Source: Flavobacteriales bacterium (lineage in GTDB: Bacteria; Bacteroidota; Bacteroidia; Flavobacteriales_D; Sanyastnellaceae). From it: DNA of 64,000 nt. A program made the position numbers and the translations under genes. The notes below the pieces were generated by a model. It saw nothing but the letters and a program-made list of their open reading frames with translations, did no database searches and was not told the origin of the DNA. Where the stretch lies: assembly GCA_002863125.1 (NCBI GenBank), contig PKEB01000005.1, positions 1-64,000 on the forward strand, in the 5' to 3' direction. Shown piece by piece: positions 43,185-51,120 of the stretch; position 1 is the stretch's first letter; every line of letters begins with the position of its first letter.

Positions 43185-43850
43185 CTACGCGGACAAACGA
43201 CCGGAAACGAGCTCTTTTGCGGCTTTGGACAGGTACGGCTTGAGCACCGTGAATATGTGGCTAATCCCCTTATACCTTAGCGTACTACCCTCTGCTTCGG
43301 GGTATTTCTTGTGGGAGAAGTCCATCCAATACCGACCCAACACAAGAATGATTTCCGATACTGCTTGTGGATCTTCTATTCTGAAGTTGAGAAGACCGTG
43401 CTTTGCCGCGTGCAGCATACGCCCTTCTGTCCAACCATCCAAGAAGTCATTGATTGCTTGCACCTTCACCAGCTCAGAATCTTCCGCCTTGAGCAGGGTG
43501 TTGAAGTCATCCCGCAGCAAATAGCGGAAGTCCCAAATAACATCATACGAACGAAAAATGCCGTCGATAATGACCGTTGCATCGTCCGAATCTGCTGAGG
43601 TATTTTCTAACGCGAAGACAGTCTGAAGCAACTCCATGTGGGCCGCCAGAATATCTTTTTTTGAGCGAAAATGGTACCATAGCGTACCCTCCAAAACGTC
43701 CGCATGCTCAGCGATTGAAGCGGTGGTGACCGCTCCGAACCCGCGCTGATTAAATAACACGAGACTCGTTGCTAAGATTTGGTCGCGCGTTTTCTTCGAG
43801 AACAGATCGAGGGTTCCCGGCGTCAACATCCCACTTGTGGCGTCAGTCAT
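43185..43850 (-). CDS. TetR family transcriptional regulator, probable repressor of alkB
   Basis: 221 residues. The N-terminal helix-turn-helix is ILATSLVLFNQRGFGAVTTASIAEHADVLEGTLWYHFRSK (about 25-65 region), followed by an all-helical ligand domain with HMELLQTVF and DFNTLLKAEDSEL. It overlaps the alkB stop by 8 bp, so it is co-expressed with the monooxygenase. Two matching palindromes in the alkB promoter make autoregulation in response to a hydrocarbon or fatty acid likely (inference). Confidence 0.9.
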   Translation of the reverse strand: MTDATSGMLTPGTLDLFSKKTRDQILATSLVLFNQRGFGAVTTASIAEHADVLEGTLWYHFRSKKDILAAHMELLQTVFALENTSADSDDATVIIDGIFRSYDVIWDFRYLLRDDFNTLLKAEDSELVKVQAINDFLDGWTEGRMLHAAKHGLLNFRIEDPQAVSEIILVLGRYWMDFSHKKYPEAEGSTLRYKGISHIFTVLKPYLSKAAKELVSGRLSA

Positions 43851-44898
43851 GAGCGAGTTGCGGCTTCATTTGCGCGGGGACGCGCGGATTCATAACGTAG
43901 AACCAAAGCGGCGGCACTAAGCTCAACAAGATGGAGGCCGGATAGCCCAGCGGTAACGTGGGGGTCTCCGCGTGGCTGTTCAGTACTTGGTACTTTTTGG
44001 CCGACTTGAAATGGTGGTCGCTGTGACGGGTCAACTCATACAAAACGATTCGGCCGATGTGCGAATTGGAATTCCACGAGTGGTACGGCTGCACACGTTC
44101 GTATCGACCGGATTCCAATTTGTGCCGAAGCAGCCCGTAGTGTTCGATGTAGTTGATGCTTTCGAGGAACAAAAATGCGAGAACCCCTGCCCCTAACGCG
44201 AACACCATCGTTTCAAACGAGAACACATACCAAACCGCACCCAAGTAAGCAGGCTGGATGAGGTGGTACCACAGCATGTCGTTTTTGGGGGAAAGGAAGG
44301 ACAGCTTTTGGCGCTTGAGCAACTGCGCCTGGAGTCGCCACGCATTGATGTATTGCTTGGTGACCGAAGTGAACCAAAAACCATAGACCGTCTGGTTGTA
44401 CCGAGCTGTGGCGCCATCTTCAGGTGTGGCCACGTTCATGTGGTGACCAAAATTGTGCTCGATGAAGAAGTGCATGTACAAGCACGGCATGTAAAGCAAC
44501 TTGCTCACCAAGCGCGCCGGCAATTCGGCACGGTGCCCCAACTCGTGGGCCACATTGATGCCATTGGTTGCCAGAAGGATACCGGCAGACAGCAACAACC
44601 CCACCACCTCGTAGGTGGCATATGTATGGGTTTGGACTTGGAAGAAAAAGAAGGCCATCAACCCAAAAACAATCGGCACATTGGCATACAGCATCGCATC
44701 GAAAATCCACATCCGGTTCTTCTTCACCGCTGTGTCATTATCCAAATTCGCAGCACTCCCGCCAGCGACGAGGTCCAACACGGGCAAGATGACAAAGGCA
44801 TAAATCACAGCCGAATAGGTCCAGATTCCTGTCGAATCAAACGAGAGGTAGGCCGACACTGGAACCGTATAGGCAAGGAGGTACTTGAGGTCTTTCAT
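43843..44898 (-). CDS. alkB: AlkB-type membrane alkane 1-monooxygenase
   Basis: 351 residues with about six membrane helices. The four His signatures of the membrane fatty acid desaturase/hydroxylase family are complete: HELGHR (118-123), EHNFGHH (147-153), NYIEHYG (249-255) and RHSDHH (291-296). The NYIEHYGLLR form is diagnostic of AlkB hydroxylases. It hydroxylates terminal carbons of medium-chain alkanes using a di-iron centre, and needs rubredoxin and rubredoxin reductase; neither is encoded in this window. Followed by an overlapping tetR gene; preceded by two palindromic operators. Confidence 0.93.
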   Translation of the reverse strand: MKDLKYLLAYTVPVSAYLSFDSTGIWTYSAVIYAFVILPVLDLVAGGSAANLDNDTAVKKNRMWIFDAMLYANVPIVFGLMAFFFFQVQTHTYATYEVVGLLLSAGILLATNGINVAHELGHRAELPARLVSKLLYMPCLYMHFFIEHNFGHHMNVATPEDGATARYNQTVYGFWFTSVTKQYINAWRLQAQLLKRQKLSFLSPKNDMLWYHLIQPAYLGAVWYVFSFETMVFALGAGVLAFLFLESINYIEHYGLLRHKLESGRYERVQPYHSWNSNSHIGRIVLYELTRHSDHHFKSAKKYQVLNSHAETPTLPLGYPASILLSLVPPLWFYVMNPRVPAQMKPQLAHD

Positions 44899-44910
44899 GT
44901 ATTACAACTA

Positions 44911-44934
44911 CGTCTTGGGTGTTTACCCAAGACG
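44911..44934. promoter_or_regulatory. Operator 1 of alkB-tetR (10-bp inverted repeat)
   Basis: CGTCTTGGGT and ACCCAAGACG separated by GTTT, a perfect palindrome with 10-bp arms. It covers the expected transcription start of alkB. It shares the core TTGGGT-N4-ACCCAA with operator 2, 34 bp away centre to centre. Confidence 0.8.
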
Positions 44935-44965
44935 CAAAGTAACCCCATTTGGGTAAATACCCAAA
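44935..44965 (-). promoter_or_regulatory. alkB promoter
   Basis: On the minus strand, TTTG at 44965-44962 (-33 element), then 20 bases, then TACTTTG at 44941-44935 (-7 element, one base short of TAnnTTTG). The -33 lies inside operator 2, and the start point falls inside operator 1. Confidence 0.6.
44948..44965. promoter_or_regulatory. Operator 2 of alkB-tetR (8-bp inverted repeat)
   Basis: TTTGGGTA and TACCCAAA separated by AA, perfect 8-bp arms, with the same TTGGGT-N4-ACCCAA core as operator 1. It overlaps the -33 element of the alkB promoter. Confidence 0.8.
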
Positions 44966-44990
44966 AAAAAACACTTGCTACTCCAAGGGC

Positions 44991-45638
44991 TTACTTCGCA
45001 CCCAAGTTGAAACCAACCGAAATAGTGAGGCGGTAACCGGTCTCGCGCATACGAACGACGTTGAAATAGTCATTAATGTCTACGATGCCATCCAGTCCGG
45101 ATTCTTTTGGTCCCATCTTGTCTGGAACAAATGCAATGTTGATGGGCATGTTTAGATCGCCCTTTGTGTAGTTGAATCCGGCCGCAAAGACGAACGACAA
45201 TCCTGTTGGCGATAGGTTAGGACCTGTGGCAAATTCAAACCCGCTCTCGCCGCGGACGCCAACCAAACTAGATAGTGAAGGCAGTATCAAGCCCTTCTCC
45301 ATACCAGCAACTAAAACCACCCACTCAACGAGTCCAACAATTGGACCACCTGTATCGGCAAAGCGCGTTTCGAACTGCCATCCGTATTGGGTAGTCCAGG
45401 TGAAAGGCAAGTTACCAAACTCAATGTACTGCAAGCTGTCCATTTCGTGAACCCGGTTCAAAAACTGGGACGTACTACCGTCACCAACCATAGTGATACC
45501 GAAACGCGGACCGGAAAGGTTGGCGACATCACCACTGGAAGTGGATGGTGAGCCCGTATTTCCAGCCAAGGTCTGGGCTGAACCGATTGAAGAAAATAGA
45601 ACGGCGAAAACGACAAGAATCAATTTAGTGTTATTCAT
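44991..45638 (-). CDS. Outer-membrane beta-barrel-like protein, unknown
   Basis: 215 residues from the ATG at 45638; the frame is open to 45800 without conserved sequence. Signal peptide cleaved near GSAQ (about 22). The mature part reads as alternating beta strands ending with YRLTISVGFNLGAK, typical of a small outer-membrane barrel. It lies 92 bp upstream of alkB in the same direction, with the alkB operators between, so a role in hydrocarbon passage is conceivable but only from position. Confidence 0.65.
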   Translation of the reverse strand: MNNTKLILVVFAVLFSSIGSAQTLAGNTGSPSTSSGDVANLSGPRFGITMVGDGSTSQFLNRVHEMDSLQYIEFGNLPFTWTTQYGWQFETRFADTGGPIVGLVEWVVLVAGMEKGLILPSLSSLVGVRGESGFEFATGPNLSPTGLSFVFAAGFNYTKGDLNMPINIAFVPDKMGPKESGLDGIVDINDYFNVVRMRETGYRLTISVGFNLGAK

Positions 45639-45856
45639 ATTAAAATTATTTGTACGAAAATAGATGATATACGTGCATCTTATTGCATCATCCACACCGA
45701 AAAACGACAAATACCCGCACCACAAGAGTCCGGTAGCTTCGTAAAAACGCACGTCATCAATACAAGTCAGGCGCAAACCTGTTAACAACTGCACGAGCAA
45801 CCGTGCGAAGGCCGATCATTTGGGCCTTTTCTTGAGCATATCAAAACCCTTATTTC

Positions 45857-46258
45857 ATGAAAAAGCAAATTCTCGGAACCCTCTTTGGCTTTCTCGCACT
45901 GTTTGGATTCGGTGCGATTTACTACGGCATTTTGACTGCCGATGCTGCGGCTGAAATGATGGCCCAATACGAAGGCTGTCTGCACGCACCCAACATGGGG
46001 CTCATTGTCCTCGGCAATATTTTGGGTGCCTACCTCTTGGTCTACGTGTTTGACAAAATGGGCGTCGACGATGCCAAAAGCGGGGCTTACCAAGGCGCCA
46101 TGATCATGGCCATCGTCTTTGGCATCTTTCAGGCTTTTGCCACAGCCCAGTACACCTTCTATGATGCATCATTCGCCATGATCGAATGGGTCATCGGCAT
46201 CATCCATGGCATCCTCGGCGGAGCAGCCATAGGCGCTTACAATTCTAAATTGGCGTAA
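45857..46258 (+). CDS. Small integral membrane protein, four helices, unknown
   Basis: 133 residues, four hydrophobic helices (about 5-27, 47-66, 78-98, 107-128). Short conserved-looking segments are MGLIVLGNILGAYLLVYVF and AMIEWVIGIIHGILGGA. Similar small membrane proteins occur across Bacteroidota without known function. Followed by a rho-independent terminator. Confidence 0.72.
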   Translation: MKKQILGTLFGFLALFGFGAIYYGILTADAAAEMMAQYEGCLHAPNMGLIVLGNILGAYLLVYVFDKMGVDDAKSGAYQGAMIMAIVFGIFQAFATAQYTFYDASFAMIEWVIGIIHGILGGAAIGAYNSKLA

Positions 46259-46278
46259 TAGCGCATGTTCCTCTATAG

Positions 46279-46308
46279 AAAAGCGGGTCCTTCGGGGCCT
46301 GCTTTTTT
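46279..46308 (+). terminator. Rho-independent terminator after the small membrane protein gene
   Basis: AGCGGGTCC and GGGCCTGCT pair around a TTCG tetraloop, followed by TTTTTT. It lies 20 bp after the stop codon at 46258. Confidence 0.85.
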
Positions 46309-46336
46309 GTTGCTCCTCATTGCGGCGACACCGCGC

Positions 46337-46344
46337 TACTTTTG
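46337..46344 (+). promoter_or_regulatory. -7 element TACTTTTG four bases before the nuclease/phosphatase gene
   Basis: TACTTTTG (perfect TAnnTTTG), TACC, then ATG at 46349. A terminator ends just upstream, so this gene needs its own promoter; the start would be leaderless. Confidence 0.6.
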
Positions 46345-46348
46345 TACC

Positions 46349-47404
46349 ATGACCACGCCTGCACGATTGGCCTTGATTGGCCTGCTATTTTTCGCCCGCA
46401 CTGCCTACGGGCAAACACTGGATGATTTGGAGTTTGGCTTGCCCAACACGCTCGACATCGCCACATGGAACATCGAGTGGTTTCCGAAGAACGGAAACGC
46501 CACCATCGAGCGGGTGCAGACCATCGTCCAGAACCTCGACATCGACCTCTGGGCCATCCAAGAAATCGACGATACGACCGCCTTCAAAGGCATGATCGAT
46601 GCAATCGATGGATACGAATACGTGCTCATGGACGGTTGGTTCGGGGGATTGGTATACGTTTACAGCACCGATGCCATCGAGGTGCTCAACGCCTATGAAA
46701 TCTACACGGCCTCGACGTTTTGGAATCCGTTTCCACGGTCGCCGCTGGTGCTCCATTTTGCCTTTGAAGGCGAATCGTTTTACGCAATCAACAACCACTT
46801 TAAATGTTGCGGCAACGGAACCATCAACTGGTCCGATGCTTACGATGAAGAAACGCGGCGTCATGAGGCGTGCGTACTGCTCAATGAATACATCCAGCAA
46901 GGGTTGCCGGAGGAGCGGGTCATCTTGCTCGGGGACCTGAACGACCTCATCCAAGAGCCCGCTGCCAATAATGTGTTCGCACCGTTCTTGGACCTGCCAA
47001 ACGAATACGTATTTGCTGACATGGCCATTGCAGAAGGTCTCAGTTCCGGCTGGTCCTTCCCGGGTTGGCCATCGCACTTGGACCACCTACTTCTGTCCAA
47101 TGAGGTCTTTGAAGATTTCGCGTCACCCTCGACGGTGGTCGAGTGCCTTGATATCGCCTCCTTCATGCCGGGTGGGTGGTCCGAATTCGACACGAACGTA
47201 AGCGATCACCGGCCGGTAGTGTTGCAAATGCAGGTTACCCCATTGGATTTGGAGGCGCTGCAAACCGCAAACCCTCAACTCATGCGCATCACCGATGCGC
47301 TCGGACGCGAGTGCCGGTATGCTCCCGGCCGCTTGCTCCTCTATCATTTTGACGACGGCTCGGTCTTCAAACACATAAGCCTCAGCGCCCAGCCGCCCTA
47401 CTGA
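46349..47404 (+). CDS. Secreted endonuclease/exonuclease/phosphatase family protein
   Basis: 351 residues from the ATG at 46349, signal peptide cleaved near TAYGQ. EEP-fold motifs in order: ATWNIEWFPK (metal/Asn), IQEIDD (catalytic Glu), NNHFKCCGNG (catalytic His), LLGDLND (Asp/Asn) and SDHRPVVLQ (His of the last strand). It should hydrolyse phosphodiester bonds, most likely extracellular DNA or RNA. The C-terminal about 60 residues (LMRITDALGREC... HISLSAQPPY) look like a degraded T9SS sorting domain. Confidence 0.85.
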   Translation: MTTPARLALIGLLFFARTAYGQTLDDLEFGLPNTLDIATWNIEWFPKNGNATIERVQTIVQNLDIDLWAIQEIDDTTAFKGMIDAIDGYEYVLMDGWFGGLVYVYSTDAIEVLNAYEIYTASTFWNPFPRSPLVLHFAFEGESFYAINNHFKCCGNGTINWSDAYDEETRRHEACVLLNEYIQQGLPEERVILLGDLNDLIQEPAANNVFAPFLDLPNEYVFADMAIAEGLSSGWSFPGWPSHLDHLLLSNEVFEDFASPSTVVECLDIASFMPGGWSEFDTNVSDHRPVVLQMQVTPLDLEALQTANPQLMRITDALGRECRYAPGRLLLYHFDDGSVFKHISLSAQPPY

Positions 47405-47475
47405 TTCATTCGGTTGATGCAGAAAGGCCTTTGGCGCGTCCAATCAAGGCCATCATCATGTCCTCCACCTTAGTG

Positions 47476-47505
47476 TTGGATTGACTAGCAGACGACCTAA
47501 ATTTG
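47476..47505 (+). promoter_or_regulatory. Promoter: TTG at -33 and TAAATTTG at -7, before the esterase gene
   Basis: TTG (47476-47478), 19 bases, then TAAATTTG (47498-47505), the best match to the Bacteroidota promoter consensus in this window. It is followed by ACCA and an in-frame TTG at 47510; the ATG start at 47531 would have a leader of about 21 bases. Confidence 0.65.
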
Positions 47506-47530
47506 ACCATTGACGAACACTCCTTTCTTA

Positions 47531-48727
47531 ATGATCCAAAAAACCTCCCTACCCTTTCTGATCGAAGTCCGAACGAGCCTGCTCCTTATTGGGGTCTTAT
47601 TCGTTACCGCGCTCTCAGCGCAGCTCACCACTGAATCCCTAACCGTTGACGGACAAACGCGAACGTATTTGCAATATGTCCCTATGGATTTTGATGCTGT
47701 GGAAGAAGTGCCTCTGGTGTTGTGTTTTCACGGAGGTGCAGGAGTGGCAGAAGATCAGCTGGCCATCGGAGATCTGCGGGATACCGCTGACGAGGAGCGC
47801 TTCATCCTTGTTTACCCCCAGGCGTTACCCGACCCCAACGATGGCGGTTCCACCAATTGGCAAGTCGTCACGAGCGGTGACTTGCCGTTCACGGTCCCGA
47901 ATCCGCACAGCGACATTGATTTTGTGGGGGCCTTGATTGACGAGATGCACACGCTTCATGGTGTGGACCTCACCCGTGTCTACGCAATGGGGTATTCCAA
48001 CGGCGGCGGATTTGTGTACGACCTCGCCTGCCGCTTGAATGATCACATCACCGGTGTAGGGGCCGTGGCGCGCACCATGTACGCCGAGTCCTACGCCAAT
48101 TGCGAAACGACCCACCCCACACCCGTTGTTACCATCTTGGGTACGAACGACTTCAACTCGAATTACGATGGCGTCGTTTACAATGGCACGTTGTATTACC
48201 ACAGCAGCGACGAAGGGAACGCTTTGTGGATCGATGAAAACGAACTGCTACCCGACGCTGACATAGTTGAGCTGCCAGACCTGAACATCTCGGACGGCAG
48301 CACCGTGGAACGCTACCAATGGTCCGATGCCGATGGGTGCCGAGAGCTGACACATTACAAAGTCTTGGGCGGTGATCACGACTGGCCGGGAGCGTGGGGC
48401 AACATGGACATCATCAGCCATGAGGTGATTTGGGACCACCTGAAAGAATTTGACATGAACGGCCGTATCTCCTGCGGATCGCTTGCCTTGGATAATGCAG
48501 AGGTCGCCTCATGGACCCTCGCCCCGAATCCGGCCTCATCCCAATTGATAGTACTCGGGGAGCACATCACCTCATCCGCGCCCTTCTGCATCTTCAATTC
48601 CGCTGGCGTTCGTTGCCTCGAGGGCACCGTTACATCCCCGCGCACGGCCATCAGCCTCCAAGGCCTTGCATCGGGCCGTTATTGGATTCACCTCAATGGC
48701 GAAACGCGCATTTTCATCGTTCAGTAA
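47531..48727 (+). CDS. Secreted PHB-depolymerase/feruloyl-esterase-type alpha/beta hydrolase with T9SS domain
   Basis: 398 residues from the ATG at 47531; a TTG at 47510 is also possible and sits at the leaderless spacing from the promoter. Signal peptide ends near ALSAQ. The hydrolase has VLCFHGGAG (oxyanion region), the nucleophile elbow GYSNGG (Ser156) and a catalytic-His region GGDHDWPGAWGNMDI. The C-terminus (SWTLAPNPASSQL... YWIHLNGETRIFIV) is a T9SS type A sorting domain. The family includes feruloyl and acetylxylan esterases and PHB depolymerases; substrate not deducible. A related enzyme is at 53513-54958. Confidence 0.87.
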   Translation: MIQKTSLPFLIEVRTSLLLIGVLFVTALSAQLTTESLTVDGQTRTYLQYVPMDFDAVEEVPLVLCFHGGAGVAEDQLAIGDLRDTADEERFILVYPQALPDPNDGGSTNWQVVTSGDLPFTVPNPHSDIDFVGALIDEMHTLHGVDLTRVYAMGYSNGGGFVYDLACRLNDHITGVGAVARTMYAESYANCETTHPTPVVTILGTNDFNSNYDGVVYNGTLYYHSSDEGNALWIDENELLPDADIVELPDLNISDGSTVERYQWSDADGCRELTHYKVLGGDHDWPGAWGNMDIISHEVIWDHLKEFDMNGRISCGSLALDNAEVASWTLAPNPASSQLIVLGEHITSSAPFCIFNSAGVRCLEGTVTSPRTAISLQGLASGRYWIHLNGETRIFIVQ

Positions 48728-48737
48728 GGCGAGCCCC

Positions 48738-49361
48738 TCACCTTTGGCGCATACGGCCTAGCCGCAATCCGGCAGAAACGCGCCATCCGGAGGGCGGAGG
48801 GAAAAGTGCGGTGGACTCGATGTAGGCGCCCGAATAATCATCGTTGGCCCACGTTCCACCAAGGTATGCATCTACGACCCAGCAACCGAGCAATCGCTGG
48901 TATCCAACTTGCAAAGACCCACCGAAAGCGGACCAACTGGGATCACCGAACGTGTTGGGCTCAACGAATTGGTACCGAGCAAAGCCCAAAAAACCCGCAG
49001 CTGCTGCGTAAACACCTTGGCAGCGCGCATGGGCACGCGGGTACCAACGCATGTAAGGTTCAGTGATCAACCCTCGCTTTATGGCATGCTCTTCCGGGTA
49101 CCATGGGTGGGGTCCACTTTTGAACTCCATGAATCGCTCGCGATGGATGAAATCCAATTCTAGGCCTAGGGAGTAGTGAGCACCAACAGATTGCTCAAAG
49201 CCCAATGCCCATCGCCCGACAAATGCATCGGTCGCATTCCACTTGAACGCCGTTGTTGAACCCTTCTCGTTTCCTTCCGTTTGGGCGATCAGATGCCACG
49301 TAGAGCTTGCGACAAATATCCATAGCAACACACTGCGCATCATAATCTTCATAACATTCAT
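48738..49361 (-). CDS. DUF3575-like outer-membrane protein
   Basis: 207 residues, signal peptide near the start (several Met codons at 49361, 49352, 49343 and 49340 are possible). The mature part alternates beta strands and includes WALGFEQSVGAHYSLGLELDF, EPYMRWYPR and VDAYLGGTWA, a pattern seen in DUF3575 barrels of Bacteroidota. Function unknown. It is convergent with the esterase gene, 10 bp apart. Confidence 0.7.
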   Translation of the reverse strand: MNVMKIMMRSVLLWIFVASSTWHLIAQTEGNEKGSTTAFKWNATDAFVGRWALGFEQSVGAHYSLGLELDFIHRERFMEFKSGPHPWYPEEHAIKRGLITEPYMRWYPRAHARCQGVYAAAAGFLGFARYQFVEPNTFGDPSWSAFGGSLQVGYQRLLGCWVVDAYLGGTWANDDYSGAYIESTALFPPPSGWRVSAGLRLGRMRQR

Positions 49362-49429
49362 GGCTTCAAAACGTTGTTATCGGTAGATGGTTGCTTCCGC
49401 CTTCATATTTGAACTTCTCGGTTGAATCA

Positions 49430-49855
49430 TCACTCCAAGAATTGGCAGCGGTTGTAAGCCTCCACGGCACTTTTAACTTCGTGGCGTGCAGCCCTGTCCC
49501 GCGCTGCTCCGAGGGTCATCCAAAATCCGCCTACGGCCGCATTAAAGGCGCCAACAGTATGCTCATTTTCGAGCTGAACCGCTCCTGTGACAGATTGAAC
49601 GATTCCAATATTGGCCAAACCCCCGCTCCAGATTCGCTTACGCCTGGCGGCAAGAAAGTGATCTCGAGCTTGAGGGCATGCACTGCACAACCTCGCCGCT
49701 GCAGCAGGTCCATATACGTACCCATCAAGTACCACTCTGATTCCACGTTTCCACACGCCTTGCTGGACCGCCATAACGCCGGCCGGACTTGCGGTGCCTT
49801 GTCCCCAACTTGAAAAGTACATTAACAAGCAGAGCGTGATTATGAAGTAGCGCAT
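49430..49855 (-). CDS. Small secreted protein, unknown
   Basis: 141 residues, signal peptide (MRYFIITLCLLMYFSSWGQ). The mature part is helical with a central CSACPQARDHFLAARRKR segment and GFWMTLGAARDRAARHE. No family recognised. The start is supported by TAGCTTGC placed four bases before the ATG. Confidence 0.62.
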   Translation of the reverse strand: MRYFIITLCLLMYFSSWGQGTASPAGVMAVQQGVWKRGIRVVLDGYVYGPAAAARLCSACPQARDHFLAARRKRIWSGGLANIGIVQSVTGAVQLENEHTVGAFNAAVGGFWMTLGAARDRAARHEVKSAVEAYNRCQFLE

Positions 49856-49859
49856 CAGG

Positions 49860-49867
49860 GCAAGCTA
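49860..49867 (-). promoter_or_regulatory. -7-like element TAGCTTGC four bases before ATG
   Basis: Minus-strand TAGCTTGC, CCTG, then ATG at 49855. Keeps the TAnnTT core at the leaderless spacing but not the final TG. Confidence 0.35.
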
Positions 49868-49927
49868 ATCGAAAACGTACACAAGCACCGAACGTATCGC
49901 GCCCATCGTGCATATGTATTGAAAAAA

Positions 49928-50995
49928 TTAGGGGCCGCCAAAGACATCCCAAGTTGGAAGTGCCTGCCAATCAAAATCAAAGAGGGCCGCGTTTTCCCAA
50001 TGACTTCCCTCGGAACTTGTCTCCCCCTGCGAAGCCACCCAATCGGGCGCCCAATAACACCAGCCCATGCAAACACCAGGCTCTAAATCATCCAATGCAG
50101 TTTGCAAGGCATCGAAGTAAGCCCACTGGCCCTCAGGCGTAAAAGGATAGCCCGGTGTCTCATCACCAAACCACCATAGGTTGTCCGTCCAATCCGCCCA
50201 ATCGGTTGTCCACGCATACGCAGTCTCTGCAATGAAAACGGGAATGCCCGCCGTTTCATACAACTCCGCAACCGCATCAGCAATGCCATCGATGTCCTGA
50301 AGGTGCCATTTGCTATATTGGCTCACGGCGGCAACATCAGGCGCGTAGCCGGCTTCAGCCAACTCCCCAAAGAACCACGGTGCCATTACGAGGTTCGAAA
50401 CGTGAACGGCCACTGGACAATTTGGGAATACATCCTCGACCGCACTGTGACCGGATTCTAACAACTCCGCGAGCGGTCCGAATCCATCGCTGATCCCTCC
50501 GTGCGGTAACATCATTCCAGGGTCGATCTCGTTTCCGAGTTGGATTAGTGCCGGTTCAATTCCATTTACTTCCATCGCCTTCAACGTGCACTCCAACCAA
50601 CAGAGCATGGAAGCCTGAACTTCTTCAAACGATCCACTGCTCCAGGCAGCGGGGATTTCTTGATGAGCCGGATCGGCCCACGTGTCGCTGAAATGGTAAT
50701 CAATCATGAGACTAACGCCCAACGAATCCCACCGTTTCGCTTCTGAAAGGACCTCCAGCCACGAGTTTCGAAGGTCCGGACTTGGATTGTGCCACACGCG
50801 CAACCGAACCAAATCCACCCCCTGCTCAGCCATCCATTGACGCGGCGATTCAATTTCAGCTCCTTCCTGATCTCGATAGAGCACTCCATCATACAGCATT
50901 TCGGGCAAAAATGATGCATCGACCCCTTTCCAAGATTGCGAGCGGACTGCTTGACTCAAGCCGAGAACGAAGAGTAAGACTGCAAAACGAACCAT
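49928..50995 (-). CDS. GH53 family endo-beta-1,4-galactanase
   Basis: 355 residues, signal peptide cleaved near AVRSQ. GH53 features: KGVDASFLPEM at the mature N-terminus, LVRLRVWHNP, the acid/base motif LIQLGNEID (Glu156) and the nucleophile motif VFIAETAYAWT (Glu257). It cleaves the beta-1,4-galactan backbone of arabinogalactan/pectin side chains. There is no lipobox and no T9SS tail, so it is probably periplasmic or released. No other galactan genes lie beside it. Confidence 0.93.
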   Translation of the reverse strand: MVRFAVLLFVLGLSQAVRSQSWKGVDASFLPEMLYDGVLYRDQEGAEIESPRQWMAEQGVDLVRLRVWHNPSPDLRNSWLEVLSEAKRWDSLGVSLMIDYHFSDTWADPAHQEIPAAWSSGSFEEVQASMLCWLECTLKAMEVNGIEPALIQLGNEIDPGMMLPHGGISDGFGPLAELLESGHSAVEDVFPNCPVAVHVSNLVMAPWFFGELAEAGYAPDVAAVSQYSKWHLQDIDGIADAVAELYETAGIPVFIAETAYAWTTDWADWTDNLWWFGDETPGYPFTPEGQWAYFDALQTALDDLEPGVCMGWCYWAPDWVASQGETSSEGSHWENAALFDFDWQALPTWDVFGGP

Positions 50996-50999
50996 GAAT

Positions 51000-51007
51000 G
51001 AAATATA
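51000..51007 (-). promoter_or_regulatory. -7 element TATATTTC four bases before the GH53 start
   Basis: Minus-strand TATATTTC, ATTC, then ATG at 50995. One mismatch to TAnnTTTG at the leaderless spacing. Confidence 0.5.
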
Positions 51008-51120
51008 CGCTAATGAATGCTGCTAGACACCGCAGGTGCGTTAAGGAAGCTTGAAGAGGTCTTCAACGCTGCATCTACAAAGCCATCACTAACTTGGGAA
51101 CAACTCAGCAATATATAGAC

